A stretch of DNA of 64,000 nucleotides, taken from NCBI RefSeq assembly GCF_030036535.1, contig NZ_CP080387.1, forward strand, positions 930,001 through 994,000. The letters are read 5' to 3'. The translations under genes and the position numbers were made by a program. Within the stretch, counting starts at the first letter, position 1. The number at the start of each line of letters is the position of its first letter. The stretch is from Agrobacterium cucumeris (GTDB lineage Bacteria; Pseudomonadota; Alphaproteobacteria; Rhizobiales; Rhizobiaceae). The notes beneath the pieces were generated by a model that saw nothing but the letters and a program-made list of their open reading frames with translations, was not told the origin of the DNA and did not search any database. Shown in pieces: positions 8,330-16,791 of this stretch.

Positions 8330-10834
8330 ATGTCACAAACAGAGATCCGGGCAAGCCATCAGATTGCGATCGATGGCATGACATGCGCCTCCTGCGTCGG
8401 TCGTGTCGAGAAGGCGATTGCCAGGGTGCCGGGGGTTCTCAAGGCCTCGGTCAATCTCGCTACCGAGCGCGCCGATATTGCCTTTTCCGGCCCGCCCGAT
8501 GTGATGGCTGTCATCGCAGCCGTGCGGAATGCGGGTTATGGCGTCGACGAAAAAACCATCGAACTCGATATTGAGGGCATGACCTGTGCCTCCTGCGTCG
8601 GACGCGTGGAGAAGGCGCTGAAGGCTGTCGCCGGTGTCTCCGGTGCAAGCGTCAATCTGGCCACGGAACGTGCCACCGTCCGCGTTGCTGGCAATACCGT
8701 CTCTGCCGCCAGACTGGCGGAAGCAATCAGCCAGGCTGGCTACAAGGCAAGCGAAATCGCCACGGACAAAGCCAAGGGTGATGAGCCGGACCGGCGCGAA
8801 GCCGAATTGCGCGGTCTGAAAATCAGCCTCGCCGTTGCCGTTGCCCTGACACTGCCGGTCTTCGTGCTGGAGATGGGTTCGCATCTGGTTCCCGCCATCC
8901 ATGATTTCGTGATGGAAACGGTCGGCATGCGGGAAAGCTGGTATCTGCAATTTGCGCTGACCACGCTTGTTCTTTTCGGACCCGGTCTGCGCTTCTTCGA
9001 AAAGGGCATACCCGCACTTCTGCGGCTTGCACCCGACATGAATTCGCTTGTCGTGCTGGGCACTGCCGCCGCCTGGGGATTTTCGGTGGTCGCCACTTTC
9101 CTGCCGGAAATTCTGCCGCGTGGCACGGCCAATGTCTATTATGAGGCGGCGGCCGTTATCGTCACGCTCATCCTGCTCGGCCGTTTTCTCGAGGCGCGCG
9201 CCAAGGGTCGCACCAGCGAGGCGATAAAGCGGCTGGTCGGCCTGCAGGCCAAGTCGGCCCGCGTCCTGCGCAATGGCGAAACCGTCGATGTGCCGTTGCA
9301 GGACGTACAGACCGGTGACGTGATCGTTGTTCGTCCGGGCGAAAAGGTGCCCGTCGATGGCCTGGTAATCGATGGCTCCTCTTATGTCGATGAATCGATG
9401 ATAACGGGTGAACCGATCCCGGTGACGAAAACCGCAGGTTCCGAGGTTGTCGGCGGCACGGTCAACCGCAACGGCTCCTTCACCTTCCGCGCCACCAAGG
9501 TGGGCGCAGATACGCTGATCGCCCAGATCATCCGCATGGTCGAGGAAGCGCAGGCCGACAAGCTGCCCATTCAGGCGCTGGTGGACAAGGTGACCAACTG
9601 GTTCGTGCCGGCGGTGATGCTGGCTGCACTCGCCACATTCATCGTCTGGTTCGTGTTCGGGCCGGACCCTGCTTTGACCTTCGCGCTTGTCAACGCTGTT
9701 GCAGTCCTCATCATCGCCTGTCCCTGCGCCATGGGCCTTGCCACGCCCACCTCTATCATGGTCGGCACCGGCCGTGCCGCCGAAATGGGTGTGCTGTTCA
9801 GGCGCGGCGATGCGCTCCAGACGCTGCGCGATGCCGATGTCATCGCCGTCGACAAGACCGGCACGCTGACGCTCGGCAAGCCGAAACTGGTGCATTTCAC
9901 CACGACTGAGGGGTTCGACGCGGATGAAGTGCTGCGCCTCGTTGCTTCACTCGAAAACCGTTCCGAACATCCGATCGCTGAGGCAATCGTTGAGGCTGCG
10001 AAACATGGCGGCCTGACGCTTGCCGATGCGGAGGGCTTCGAGGCCACCCCCGGTTTCGGCGTGGCGGCGATAGTCGATGGCCGCAAGGTCGAAGCGGGTG
10101 CGGATCGCTTCATGACGAAGCTCGGTTACGATGTTTCCATGTTCGCCGGCGATGCTGAACGGCTGGGCAGGGAAGGGCAGTCGCCGCTTTATGCCGCCGT
10201 CGATGGCAGGTTGGCCGTGATCATTGCTGTTGCCGATCCGGTAAAGCCGACGACGCCGGAAGCAATCGCGGCGCTGCATGCGCTGGGTCTCAAGGTCACG
10301 ATGATTACCGGCGACAACCGCCGCACTGCCGAAGCCATCGCTCGCCGTCTTGGCATCGATGAGGTGGTGGCGGAAGTGCTGCCGGACGGCAAGGTCGAGG
10401 CCGTGAAGAGACTGGCCGCTGGCGGGCGACGCGTCGCCTTTGTTGGCGATGGTATCAACGATGCGCCGGCGCTTGCTGCGGCCGATGTCGGCCTTGCCAT
10501 CGGCACGGGCACGGATGTCGCGATTGAAAGCGCCGATGTGGTGCTGATGTCGGGCGATCTTCGCGGCGTTGCCAATGCCATCGCGCTCTCCAAGGCGACC
10601 ATCCGCAATATCGGCCAGAACCTGTTCTGGGCCTTCGCCTACAACGCTGCACTCGTTCCCGTCGCGGCCGGAATATTGTATCCTGTCAACGGCGTTCTGC
10701 TCTCGCCTGTCCTTGCCGCCGGAGCCATGGCGCTTTCCAGCGTATTTGTCCTGACAAATGCGCTGCGCCTGAAAAGCTTCCGTGCGCCGCTGGTGGACAA
10801 AGCGGCTGGCATGCAGCTCGCAGCGGCCGAATAG
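8330..10834 (+). CDS. copA: Copper-exporting P1B-type ATPase
   Basis: An 834-residue copper(I) exporter of the inner membrane. Two N-terminal heavy-metal domains each carry [14 protein letters not shown] (about residues 15-80 and 85-150). Transport signatures follow: CPC in [12 protein letters not shown], the phosphorylation site DKTGTLT, the SEHPIAEA His-Pro motif and [16 protein letters not shown]. This is a full-length, intact P1B-1 ATPase. The ATG at 8330 is preceded by AGAGGGG; an in-frame ATG 48 bases upstream overlaps the promoter and is unlikely. The gene is followed 10 bases later by a ferredoxin reductase gene and then by cueR, all on one strand, so copper should induce all three through the CueR-type promoter upstream. 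Confidence 0.96.
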   Translation: MSQTEIRASHQIAIDGMTCASCVGRVEKAIARVPGVLKASVNLATERADIAFSGPPDVMAVIAAVRNAGYGVDEKTIELDIEGMTCASCVGRVEKALKAVAGVSGASVNLATERATVRVAGNTVSAARLAEAISQAGYKASEIATDKAKGDEPDRREAELRGLKISLAVAVALTLPVFVLEMGSHLVPAIHDFVMETVGMRESWYLQFALTTLVLFGPGLRFFEKGIPALLRLAPDMNSLVVLGTAAAWGFSVVATFLPEILPRGTANVYYEAAAVIVTLILLGRFLEARAKGRTSEAIKRLVGLQAKSARVLRNGETVDVPLQDVQTGDVIVVRPGEKVPVDGLVIDGSSYVDESMITGEPIPVTKTAGSEVVGGTVNRNGSFTFRATKVGADTLIAQIIRMVEEAQADKLPIQALVDKVTNWFVPAVMLAALATFIVWFVFGPDPALTFALVNAVAVLIIACPCAMGLATPTSIMVGTGRAAEMGVLFRRGDALQTLRDADVIAVDKTGTLTLGKPKLVHFTTTEGFDADEVLRLVASLENRSEHPIAEAIVEAAKHGGLTLADAEGFEATPGFGVAAIVDGRKVEAGADRFMTKLGYDVSMFAGDAERLGREGQSPLYAAVDGRLAVIIAVADPVKPTTPEAIAALHALGLKVTMITGDNRRTAEAIARRLGIDEVVAEVLPDGKVEAVKRLAAGGRRVAFVGDGINDAPALAAADVGLAIGTGTDVAIESADVVLMSGDLRGVANAIALSKATIRNIGQNLFWAFAYNAALVPVAAGILYPVNGVLLSPVLAAGAMALSSVFVLTNALRLKSFRAPLVDKAAGMQLAAAE

Positions 10835-10844
10835 GAGGGCGGAT

Positions 10845-11870
10845 ATGATGACGCCTGGCAACACAATCTATCTGCCGCAGATCGGACGCAGCATCATGGC
10901 GGCGCAAGGCGAGACCGTGCTTCAGGCCGCGCTTGCGGCAGGCATCACCTATCCGCACGGCTGTCGCATGGGCCGCTGCGGGGCCTGCAAATCGCACCTC
11001 GTTTCGGGCGAGATCGATCTTCTCAAGCACACGCCATTTTCATTGACCGAAGAGGAAAAGGCGGAAGGCCTGACGCTCGCCTGCCGCGCCGTGCCGCTAA
11101 GCGACGTGACGATCGGCTGGCTCAACGGTGAGGACGAATTTGCCGATATTCCGACCGGCCGCTTTGAGGGCGTGGTGGCGGAAGCCGTGGATGCGACACA
11201 TGATATCAAGCTCATCCGCATCAGGCTCGGCGATCGCGCGCAGTTTACCTTCAAACCCGGTCAATATGTGCGCCTGCTTTACCCGGACTGTTCGCCGCGC
11301 GACTATTCCATCGCCAGCCGGATCGACGAAGAGTTGATCGAATTCCACATCCGGCATGTGCCGGGCGGCCTGACAAGCGGCCATATATTCGCGCAGGCCA
11401 AGGCGGGCGATCCTGTCACTTTGGTGGGGCCTTTCGGCTCGTCATTCCTGCGGGAAAAACATTGTGGGCCAATCCTTGGCATTGCCGGCGGCTCGGGTCT
11501 GGCACCGGTCAAGGCGGTTGTCGAGGCTGCTCTCGCAACGGGGGAAATGACGGGCCGGGATCGCCCCATCCATGTCTATTTCGGCGCCCGCGCCCTGCGC
11601 GATCTTTATATGGTCGAGTATTTCGAAGCGCTTACCGCGCGCCACGGCAATCTGAGTTTCGTTCCGGTTCTCTCCAATGAGCCACATGCGCAGATGCGGT
11701 GCGGTTATGTCGGCAACGCGGTGGCGGATGATTTTGACGACCTTGACGGCTGGAAAGCCTATCTCGCGGGCCCGCCGGCGATGATCGAGGCAACCGTGCA
11801 GCAACTGGTGGCGCGGGGCATGCGCACCGCCGACATTCATGCAGACGTGTTTTTCACCCCGGACAGATAG
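10845..11870 (+). CDS. 2Fe-2S ferredoxin / FAD-NAD(P)H reductase fusion protein
   Basis: A 341-residue flavo-iron-sulfur reductase. The N-terminal plant-type ferredoxin domain has cluster ligands Cys40, Cys45, Cys48 and Cys80 (HGCRMGRCGACKS and LACRA). Residues about 105-200 form the FAD domain with RDYSIAS, and the NAD(P) domain shows GGSGLAPVKA and AGPPAMIEA. The architecture is that of CDP-6-deoxy-glucoseen reductase and oxygenase reductases. No oxygenase partner is nearby: the gene lies between the copper ATPase and cueR with an AGGAGG ribosome site 5 bases from the ATG. It may supply electrons for copper handling, for example keeping copper as Cu(I), but that is inference. Confidence 0.85.
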   Translation: MMTPGNTIYLPQIGRSIMAAQGETVLQAALAAGITYPHGCRMGRCGACKSHLVSGEIDLLKHTPFSLTEEEKAEGLTLACRAVPLSDVTIGWLNGEDEFADIPTGRFEGVVAEAVDATHDIKLIRIRLGDRAQFTFKPGQYVRLLYPDCSPRDYSIASRIDEELIEFHIRHVPGGLTSGHIFAQAKAGDPVTLVGPFGSSFLREKHCGPILGIAGGSGLAPVKAVVEAALATGEMTGRDRPIHVYFGARALRDLYMVEYFEALTARHGNLSFVPVLSNEPHAQMRCGYVGNAVADDFDDLDGWKAYLAGPPAMIEATVQQLVARGMRTADIHADVFFTPDR

Positions 11871-11881
11871 GAGCAGGATCC

Positions 11882-12370
11882 ATGAATATCGGCACAGCCG
11901 CCACCGCCTCAGGTGTTTCTGCGAAGATGATCCGTCATTACGAGATGATCGGTCTGATCAAATCGGCAAACCGCACGGATTCCGGATATCGGGTCTATAC
12001 GGCCAATGATCTGGAGACGCTGCGTTTCATCAGGCGTGGACGCGACCTTGGTTTCTCGATCGAAAAGATCAGGCAGTTGATGACGCTGTGGCGCGATCCC
12101 GGTGGTGCGTCCTGCGATGTAAAACGCATCGTCATGGAGCATGTCGTGGATCTGGAAGCGAAGATGCATTCGCTCCGCGACATGGCCGACACGCTTCGAA
12201 ATCTCGCAACCTATTGCCCCGACAATGGCGAGCCGGATTGCCCGATCATTCAGGATCTGGCGCAATCGGAAGATCCTGATTTTGTTCCGGTGGCGGTTGT
12301 ACCCAAGCGCTCCGGAATGCTGAAGGGCGCCTCCGGCGTGGCGACGGAATTGTCGCGTCTCATGAAATAA
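11882..12370 (+). CDS. cueR: Copper-responsive MerR-family regulator CueR/HmrR
   Basis: A 162-residue activator. The MerR helix-turn-helix spans residues 1-65 (NIGTAATASGVSAKMIRHYEMIG). The metal loop has Cys112 and Cys120 spaced C-x7-C, and Ser77 stands at the position that marks sensors of monovalent Cu/Ag/Au ions; zinc sensors have Cys there. The C-terminus extends about 25 residues past the E. coli length. The gene closes the copA-reductase-cueR operon, with GGAGC before the ATG, so the regulator probably amplifies its own synthesis. The likely targets are the 19-bp-spacer promoters at 8268 and 18994. Confidence 0.93.
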   Translation: MNIGTAATASGVSAKMIRHYEMIGLIKSANRTDSGYRVYTANDLETLRFIRRGRDLGFSIEKIRQLMTLWRDPGGASCDVKRIVMEHVVDLEAKMHSLRDMADTLRNLATYCPDNGEPDCPIIQDLAQSEDPDFVPVAVVPKRSGMLKGASGVATELSRLMK

Positions 12371-12439
12371 ACAGCCGTTCCCATCGGGAATTGATCGTCG
12401 ATTGCAGCAAATGCCAATTGTGGTGAAGGAAACCGGGCC

Positions 12440-13384
12440 ATGTGGATACAGATATTGCAACGCTTCCTTATTCTGTGCCTGATGCTGACGATCGTTTCCG
12501 TCATCGCGTTTCTTTTGCCCTATATGGCGGGTGGCGATCCGGCCCGCACCATCCTGTTTTCCCGCATGCGCGATACCGCGCTAGATCCGCATGCGGTCGA
12601 GGCGCTGAGAGTAAGCCTCGGGCTCGACCGGCCGCTCTATGTGCAATATTTCGCATGGCTCTCAAACGCGCTGCGCGGCGATCTGGGCTTTTCCTTCACC
12701 AGCAGCCAGCCGGTGGCCGGTGAGCTTCTGCGCTCCCTCGGCGTGTCGGTAACGCTGGCGCTGACGGCGCTGGCAATCGCGGTCGCCGTTGCCTTGCCGC
12801 TCGGCACGCTGGCGGCGATGCGCCCGGGCGGGCGGCTCGACAATTTCGCGACACTGATGATCCAGACCTTCGTTGCGACGCCGGAATATTGGTTCGCGCC
12901 CATGTCGGCGCTGGTCTTTGCGCTCTATCTCGGCTGGTTGCCGTCGGCGGGATGGGACAGCTGGCGTTCCCTGGTGCTTCCCGCCTTGACCCTGACGTTG
13001 CGCCCGCTCGCTTACTTCACGCAGGTGACACGCGCAGCAATGGCCGAGGTTCTGCGCGCGCCCTATATCACCGCCGCCCGCAGCCGGGGTCTCGGTATGC
13101 ATAGCACGGTCCTGCGGCACGGTGTCCGCAACGGCTCGCTGCCCGTCGTCACCTTCTTTGCATTGTGGCTCGCGGGCCTGCTTGGCGGCTCAGTGGTCGT
13201 GGAAGTCATCTTTGCCATCCCAGGCATGGGGCGGCTTCTTTATGACGCCGTGGTCAATCGCGACATCCCGATGCTGCAGGGTGGTTTCATCTGCATCGTC
13301 GCCCTGTCCATCCTGATCAATACCCTGGCCGACGGCTTTTATGTCCTGATCAATCCAGCAATGCGAGGTCACAATGACCATTAG
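12440..13384 (+). CDS. Peptide-type ABC transporter permease (DppB-like)
   Basis: A 314-residue inner-membrane permease with about six transmembrane segments, an N-terminal helix (LQRFLILCLMLTIVSVIAFLL) and the cytoplasmic EAA-type loop AEVLRAPYITAARSRGLGM that docks on the ATPases. This is the DppB/OppB family of oligopeptide, nickel and opine importers. It begins a five-gene cluster of two permeases, two ATPases and a binding protein, about 70 bases after cueR. Its stop overlaps the start of the second permease by 11 bases. The substrate cannot be told from the sequence. Confidence 0.92.
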   Translation: MWIQILQRFLILCLMLTIVSVIAFLLPYMAGGDPARTILFSRMRDTALDPHAVEALRVSLGLDRPLYVQYFAWLSNALRGDLGFSFTSSQPVAGELLRSLGVSVTLALTALAIAVAVALPLGTLAAMRPGGRLDNFATLMIQTFVATPEYWFAPMSALVFALYLGWLPSAGWDSWRSLVLPALTLTLRPLAYFTQVTRAAMAEVLRAPYITAARSRGLGMHSTVLRHGVRNGSLPVVTFFALWLAGLLGGSVVVEVIFAIPGMGRLLYDAVVNRDIPMLQGGFICIVALSILINTLADGFYVLINPAMRGHNDH

Positions 13385-14327
13385 CCAGTTCCCGAGCGCG
13401 CCGGTAGCCGCCTTGCCCCTGAGCAACACGCCCCTGAGCAATACGCCCATGACCAACACGCCAATGACCGCTACCCCCAAGCGCCCGTCGGCCTTCAGCC
13501 GGTTCACGGACTTCATCAGCCGGCGGCACTGGACCTTCTATGCGGGTTCGGCGATCTTTCTCGTCATCATCCTGCTGCTGGTCATCGCGCCATGGATATC
13601 GCCCTATAATCCCGCACAGCAGAACCTTCGCCTGCGGCTGAATGCGCCAGGCGCCACCTACTGGCTGGGAACGGACCATCTCGGCCGCGACGTGCTCAGC
13701 CGGTTGCTGATCGGCGGCCGTTTCACGGTCACGATTGCCGCCATCACCGTCATTCTCTCGGTCGCCATCGGCACCTTTGTCGGCATCATCAGCGGCCGCA
13801 GCCGCGGTATCCTCGACGAAGTCCTGATGCGCGTGGTCGACCTGCTCATCGCCATTCCGGACGTGGTGATTGCCATCTTCCTCGTCGCCATATTCGGGCC
13901 GGGATATGGAACCCTGATCGCATCGCTGACGATTGTCGGCTGGACACCCTTTGCGCGTCTGGCGCGCGGGCTGACGCTGTCGATCAATTCCCGCGAATAT
14001 ATCCGCGCGGCGGAAGTGCTTGGCTGCACGCGGCGCTTCATCATCTTCCGGCATATCATTCCGAACACGATCTGGCCGATTGCGGCCGTGGCGTTCCTGC
14101 GTTTTGGCCACAAGCTGATCACGGTGGGCGGCCTGTCGTTTCTGGGTCTCGGCGTGCAGCCACCGGCCGCCGACTGGGCGCTGATGCTGGCCGATGCACA
14201 GGCCTATGCGGAGCGCATGCCCATTCTCGTCATCGCACCCGGTCTGGCGATTTTCCTGTCGGCGCTGAGCGTGACCTGGATCGGCCACGGGCTGAACCTG
14301 GAGACCAAAAAACAGAATGGTCATTGA
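13374..14327 (+). CDS. Peptide-type ABC transporter permease (DppC-like)
   Basis: A 317-residue permease of the DppC/OppC family. The N-terminal cytoplasmic tail is unusual: residues 15-34 are four tandem five-residue units (PLSNT, PLSNT, PMTNT, PMTAT) ahead of the first membrane helix. Later elements are typical: LGTDHLGRDVLSRLLIGGR, the EAA-like loop SREYIRAAEVLGCTRRFII and GLSFLGLGVQPPAADWALML. The start overlaps the upstream permease, indicating translational coupling. A gap of 139 bases separates it from the ATPase genes. Confidence 0.92.
   Translation: MTISQFPSAPVAALPLSNTPLSNTPMTNTPMTATPKRPSAFSRFTDFISRRHWTFYAGSAIFLVIILLLVIAPWISPYNPAQQNLRLRLNAPGATYWLGTDHLGRDVLSRLLIGGRFTVTIAAITVILSVAIGTFVGIISGRSRGILDEVLMRVVDLLIAIPDVVIAIFLVAIFGPGYGTLIASLTIVGWTPFARLARGLTLSINSREYIRAAEVLGCTRRFIIFRHIIPNTIWPIAAVAFLRFGHKLITVGGLSFLGLGVQPPAADWALMLADAQAYAERMPILVIAPGLAIFLSALSVTWIGHGLNLETKKQNGH
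13416..13475 (+). repeat. Four-unit 15-bp tandem repeat inside the DppC-like gene
   Basis: Four in-frame 15-bp units, the first two differing at one base (CCCCTGAGCAACACG and CCCCTGAGCAATACG) and the last two more diverged. They encode PLSNT/PMTNT-type units in the cytoplasmic tail. Such repeats can vary in copy number between strains without breaking the frame. Confidence 0.85.
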
Positions 14328-14466
14328 CGCCTGTCGGCAGGTAGTGGCCGGCTTGATCATCGTCAAACATAGCTGAGGCAAAGGAACTGGAAGGAGAGTA
14401 ATATCGTCTGAAGCCGCATGAAAATACGCAAATGCCTCCGATTCAATAAAAATAAGGGGAACTCTT

Positions 14467-15531
14467 ATGAATATCGAAGGACAAACGCATGCCATTACGG
14501 CCCTGTCTCCCGAATGCGCACCGCTTCTGGAAATAGAGGACCTGCACGTTTCGGTGCCGGCGCAAAATGGCCGAAAATTTGTCATTTCTGGCCTCACGCT
14601 TTCCGTCAATGCCGGTGAAGTGGTCGCACTCGTCGGCGAATCCGGTTCCGGCAAGAGCATGACGGCCCTGTCGCTGATGCGGCTTTTGCCGCAGGGCGCG
14701 GAAATCAATTCCGGTCGCATTTCCTTTGCCGGGCGCGATATCCTCGCGCTTTCATCGTCCGAACTCGATGCGCTGCGTGGCGCCGATATAGGCATGCTGT
14801 TCCAGCAGCCACAGGCCATGCTTGATCCGACCAGCCGGGTGAAGACGCAGGTTGCCGAGCCGCTGTGGGTCCATCGCAAGATGAGCCGGAGTGCTGCGCT
14901 CAACCGGGTCGTCGGTCTCCTGTCGGATGTCGGCATTCCAGACCCATCGGCGCGGGCGCAATGTTTCGCGCATGAGCTTTCCGGCGGCATGGCGCAACGT
15001 GTCATGATTGCCGCGGCACTCTCGGGCAATCCGCAACTGCTGATCGCCGATGAGCCGACGACGGCTCTTGATGTCACCGTCCAGGCACAGATATTGCGCC
15101 TGCTTGATGACGAACGCCGCAAGCGTCGACTCGCCACCCTGTTGATCACCCATGATCTGTCGGTGGTTGCCGCTTTCGCAGACAGGATTGCGGTGATGTA
15201 TGCCGGCCGCATCGTCGAGGAGGGGCCGACACAGGCGATCCTCAAGGCGCCGCAACATCCCTATACAAAGGCGCTGATCAGCTGCTCGCTTCTGACCACC
15301 GACAGCGAGGGACAGTTGCTGACGATCCCCGGATCAAGCTCGCAGGCCCATGACATGTCCTGCGGTTGCCGGTTTCATCCGCGCTGCGCGCTTGCCAAGT
15401 CGGAGGGTATGGGCAGCCGGTGCATGGCGTCGGAACCGGATCTGAATGCATTGCCGGAAGGGCGCAAGGCGCGGTGCTGGGCGGTCGGTGAGGATCATGC
15501 CGGCGACCATACCAGCCACGCGGTCTGCTGA
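14467..15531 (+). CDS. Peptide-type ABC transporter ATP-binding protein (DppD-like)
   Basis: A 354-residue ATPase with Walker A GESGSGKSM, signature LSGGMAQR, Walker B LLIADEPTTALD and the H-loop THDLS. The C-terminal oligopeptide-transporter extension holds four Cys in a CGCRFHPRCALAKSEGMGSRC pattern, typical of DppD/OppD and often ligating a 4Fe-4S cluster. The ATG at 14467 is preceded by AAGGGGAA. The second ATPase gene begins 8 bases after the stop. It should pair with the DppF-like protein to drive import. Confidence 0.92.
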   Translation: MNIEGQTHAITALSPECAPLLEIEDLHVSVPAQNGRKFVISGLTLSVNAGEVVALVGESGSGKSMTALSLMRLLPQGAEINSGRISFAGRDILALSSSELDALRGADIGMLFQQPQAMLDPTSRVKTQVAEPLWVHRKMSRSAALNRVVGLLSDVGIPDPSARAQCFAHELSGGMAQRVMIAAALSGNPQLLIADEPTTALDVTVQAQILRLLDDERRKRRLATLLITHDLSVVAAFADRIAVMYAGRIVEEGPTQAILKAPQHPYTKALISCSLLTTDSEGQLLTIPGSSSQAHDMSCGCRFHPRCALAKSEGMGSRCMASEPDLNALPEGRKARCWAVGEDHAGDHTSHAVC

Positions 15532-15539
15532 AGGAGGGT

Positions 15540-16553
15540 ATGATGCAATTGACAGCTGTAAAACAGACCCCGCCATCGGTCGATAGCGACACTCGCCCCT
15601 ATGTGGTCGCGAAGAACCTCTGCAAATATTATCCGATATCCGGCCTCGGTCACCGGGTGGTGAAATCGGTCGACGATGTGTCCCTGACCATCGGCGAAGG
15701 GGAAGTGCTCGGCCTTGTCGGCGAATCCGGATGCGGTAAAAGCACCGTCGCCGGGCTGATCACCCGGATGACCCACGCGACCAAAGGCGAGGTCAGCATC
15801 GGCGAACACGACATATTGCACATGCAGGGCGAGACGCTGCGGCGCATGCGCCGGGTCGTGCAGCTGGTGTTTCAGGACCCATATTCCGCGCTCGATCCGC
15901 GCATGCGCATCGGGCAAAGCATGGAAGCGCCGCTCGCCCAGCACGGCATCGGCACCCGTGAAGAACGCACGGCGCGTGTGTTCAGGATGCTGGAAGAAGT
16001 TGGTCTCGATGCATCGTTTTTCGATCGTTATCCGAGCCAGTGTTCCGGCGGGCAGTTGCAGCGCGTCGTCATCGGGCGTGCACTTCTGCTCAATCCAAGC
16101 TTCCTTGTCTGCGACGAACCGACCTCGGCGCTCGATGCATCCATGCGCACGCAGATACTCAACCTGCTGATGGACATGAAACGCCGCCATGGTCTGACGG
16201 TTCTGATGATTTCCCACGACCTTCGCGTGGTGCGTTATCTCTGCGATCGCATCGCGGTGATGTATCTCGGCCGGATCGTTGAAATCGCCGACCGGGAAGA
16301 GCTCTTTCGTGCGCCGAAACATCCCTACACCAAGGCTTTGATCGCTTCATCGATGCTGGATGAAACCGGCCTTTATGCGCCTGAAATGCTGCTGGACGGC
16401 GATTTGCCCAGCCCGCTCAATCCTCCCAGCGGCTGCAAATTTCACACCCGCTGCAAATATGCGACGCCGATTTGCAGTGAAAAAGAGCCGGTTCTGGAGG
16501 GCGTCGCGGGCGCGCATTTCGCCCGTTGCCACCATTGGCGTGAATGGGGTTGA
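15540..16553 (+). CDS. Peptide-type ABC transporter ATP-binding protein (DppF-like)
   Basis: A 337-residue ATPase with Walker A GESGCGKST, signature CSGGQLQR, Walker B LVCDEPTSALD and the switch segment MISHDLRVVRYL. The C-terminal oligo_HPY extension contains CKFHTRCKYATPIC. AAGGAGG lies just before the start, and ATG ATG gives two possible initiators three bases apart. It is the partner of the preceding ATPase. A 238-base AT-rich interval with strong dyads separates it from the binding-protein gene. Confidence 0.92.
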   Translation: MMQLTAVKQTPPSVDSDTRPYVVAKNLCKYYPISGLGHRVVKSVDDVSLTIGEGEVLGLVGESGCGKSTVAGLITRMTHATKGEVSIGEHDILHMQGETLRRMRRVVQLVFQDPYSALDPRMRIGQSMEAPLAQHGIGTREERTARVFRMLEEVGLDASFFDRYPSQCSGGQLQRVVIGRALLLNPSFLVCDEPTSALDASMRTQILNLLMDMKRRHGLTVLMISHDLRVVRYLCDRIAVMYLGRIVEIADREELFRAPKHPYTKALIASSMLDETGLYAPEMLLDGDLPSPLNPPSGCKFHTRCKYATPICSEKEPVLEGVAGAHFARCHHWREWG

Positions 16554-16619
16554 AACATGAAGCAGTTGCGGTTTTGTGCTTTGGTAAAAACAGATGAATC
16601 GTGTGTCTGAGGTTTAATA

Positions 16620-16698
16620 TCGGAATTAAATTCCGAGTATAGAGCATTAAAATAAATAATATTCAGATGGATATTCGTCGAATATCCACTGGATATTC
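16620..16698. promoter_or_regulatory. Paired perfect dyads before the binding-protein gene
   Basis: Two perfect palindromes stand 32 bases apart: TCGGAATT-A-AATTCCGA (16620-16636) and GGATATTCG-T-CGAATATCC (16669-16687). A further half copy GGATATTC begins at 16691. The interval is AT-rich compared with the flanking genes. Symmetry with a 1-nt centre suggests operators or a leader hairpin that set expression of the binding protein separately from the permeases and ATPases. Confidence 0.6.
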
Positions 16699-16791
16699 TT
16701 TTGTCTTCTGACTTGAGAAAGTTTAATCGGGAATTTTATGAAAATAAGTGAATTGTGAGCGTTATCATCAAAAATAAAAGGGGAATATTCT

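Noticed and set aside
13350..15245. A 631-residue minus-strand frame across the ABC importer genes
   Set aside because: It overlaps three intact genes in the sense direction and its sequence is low-complexity Arg/Gly/Asp; a composition artefact.
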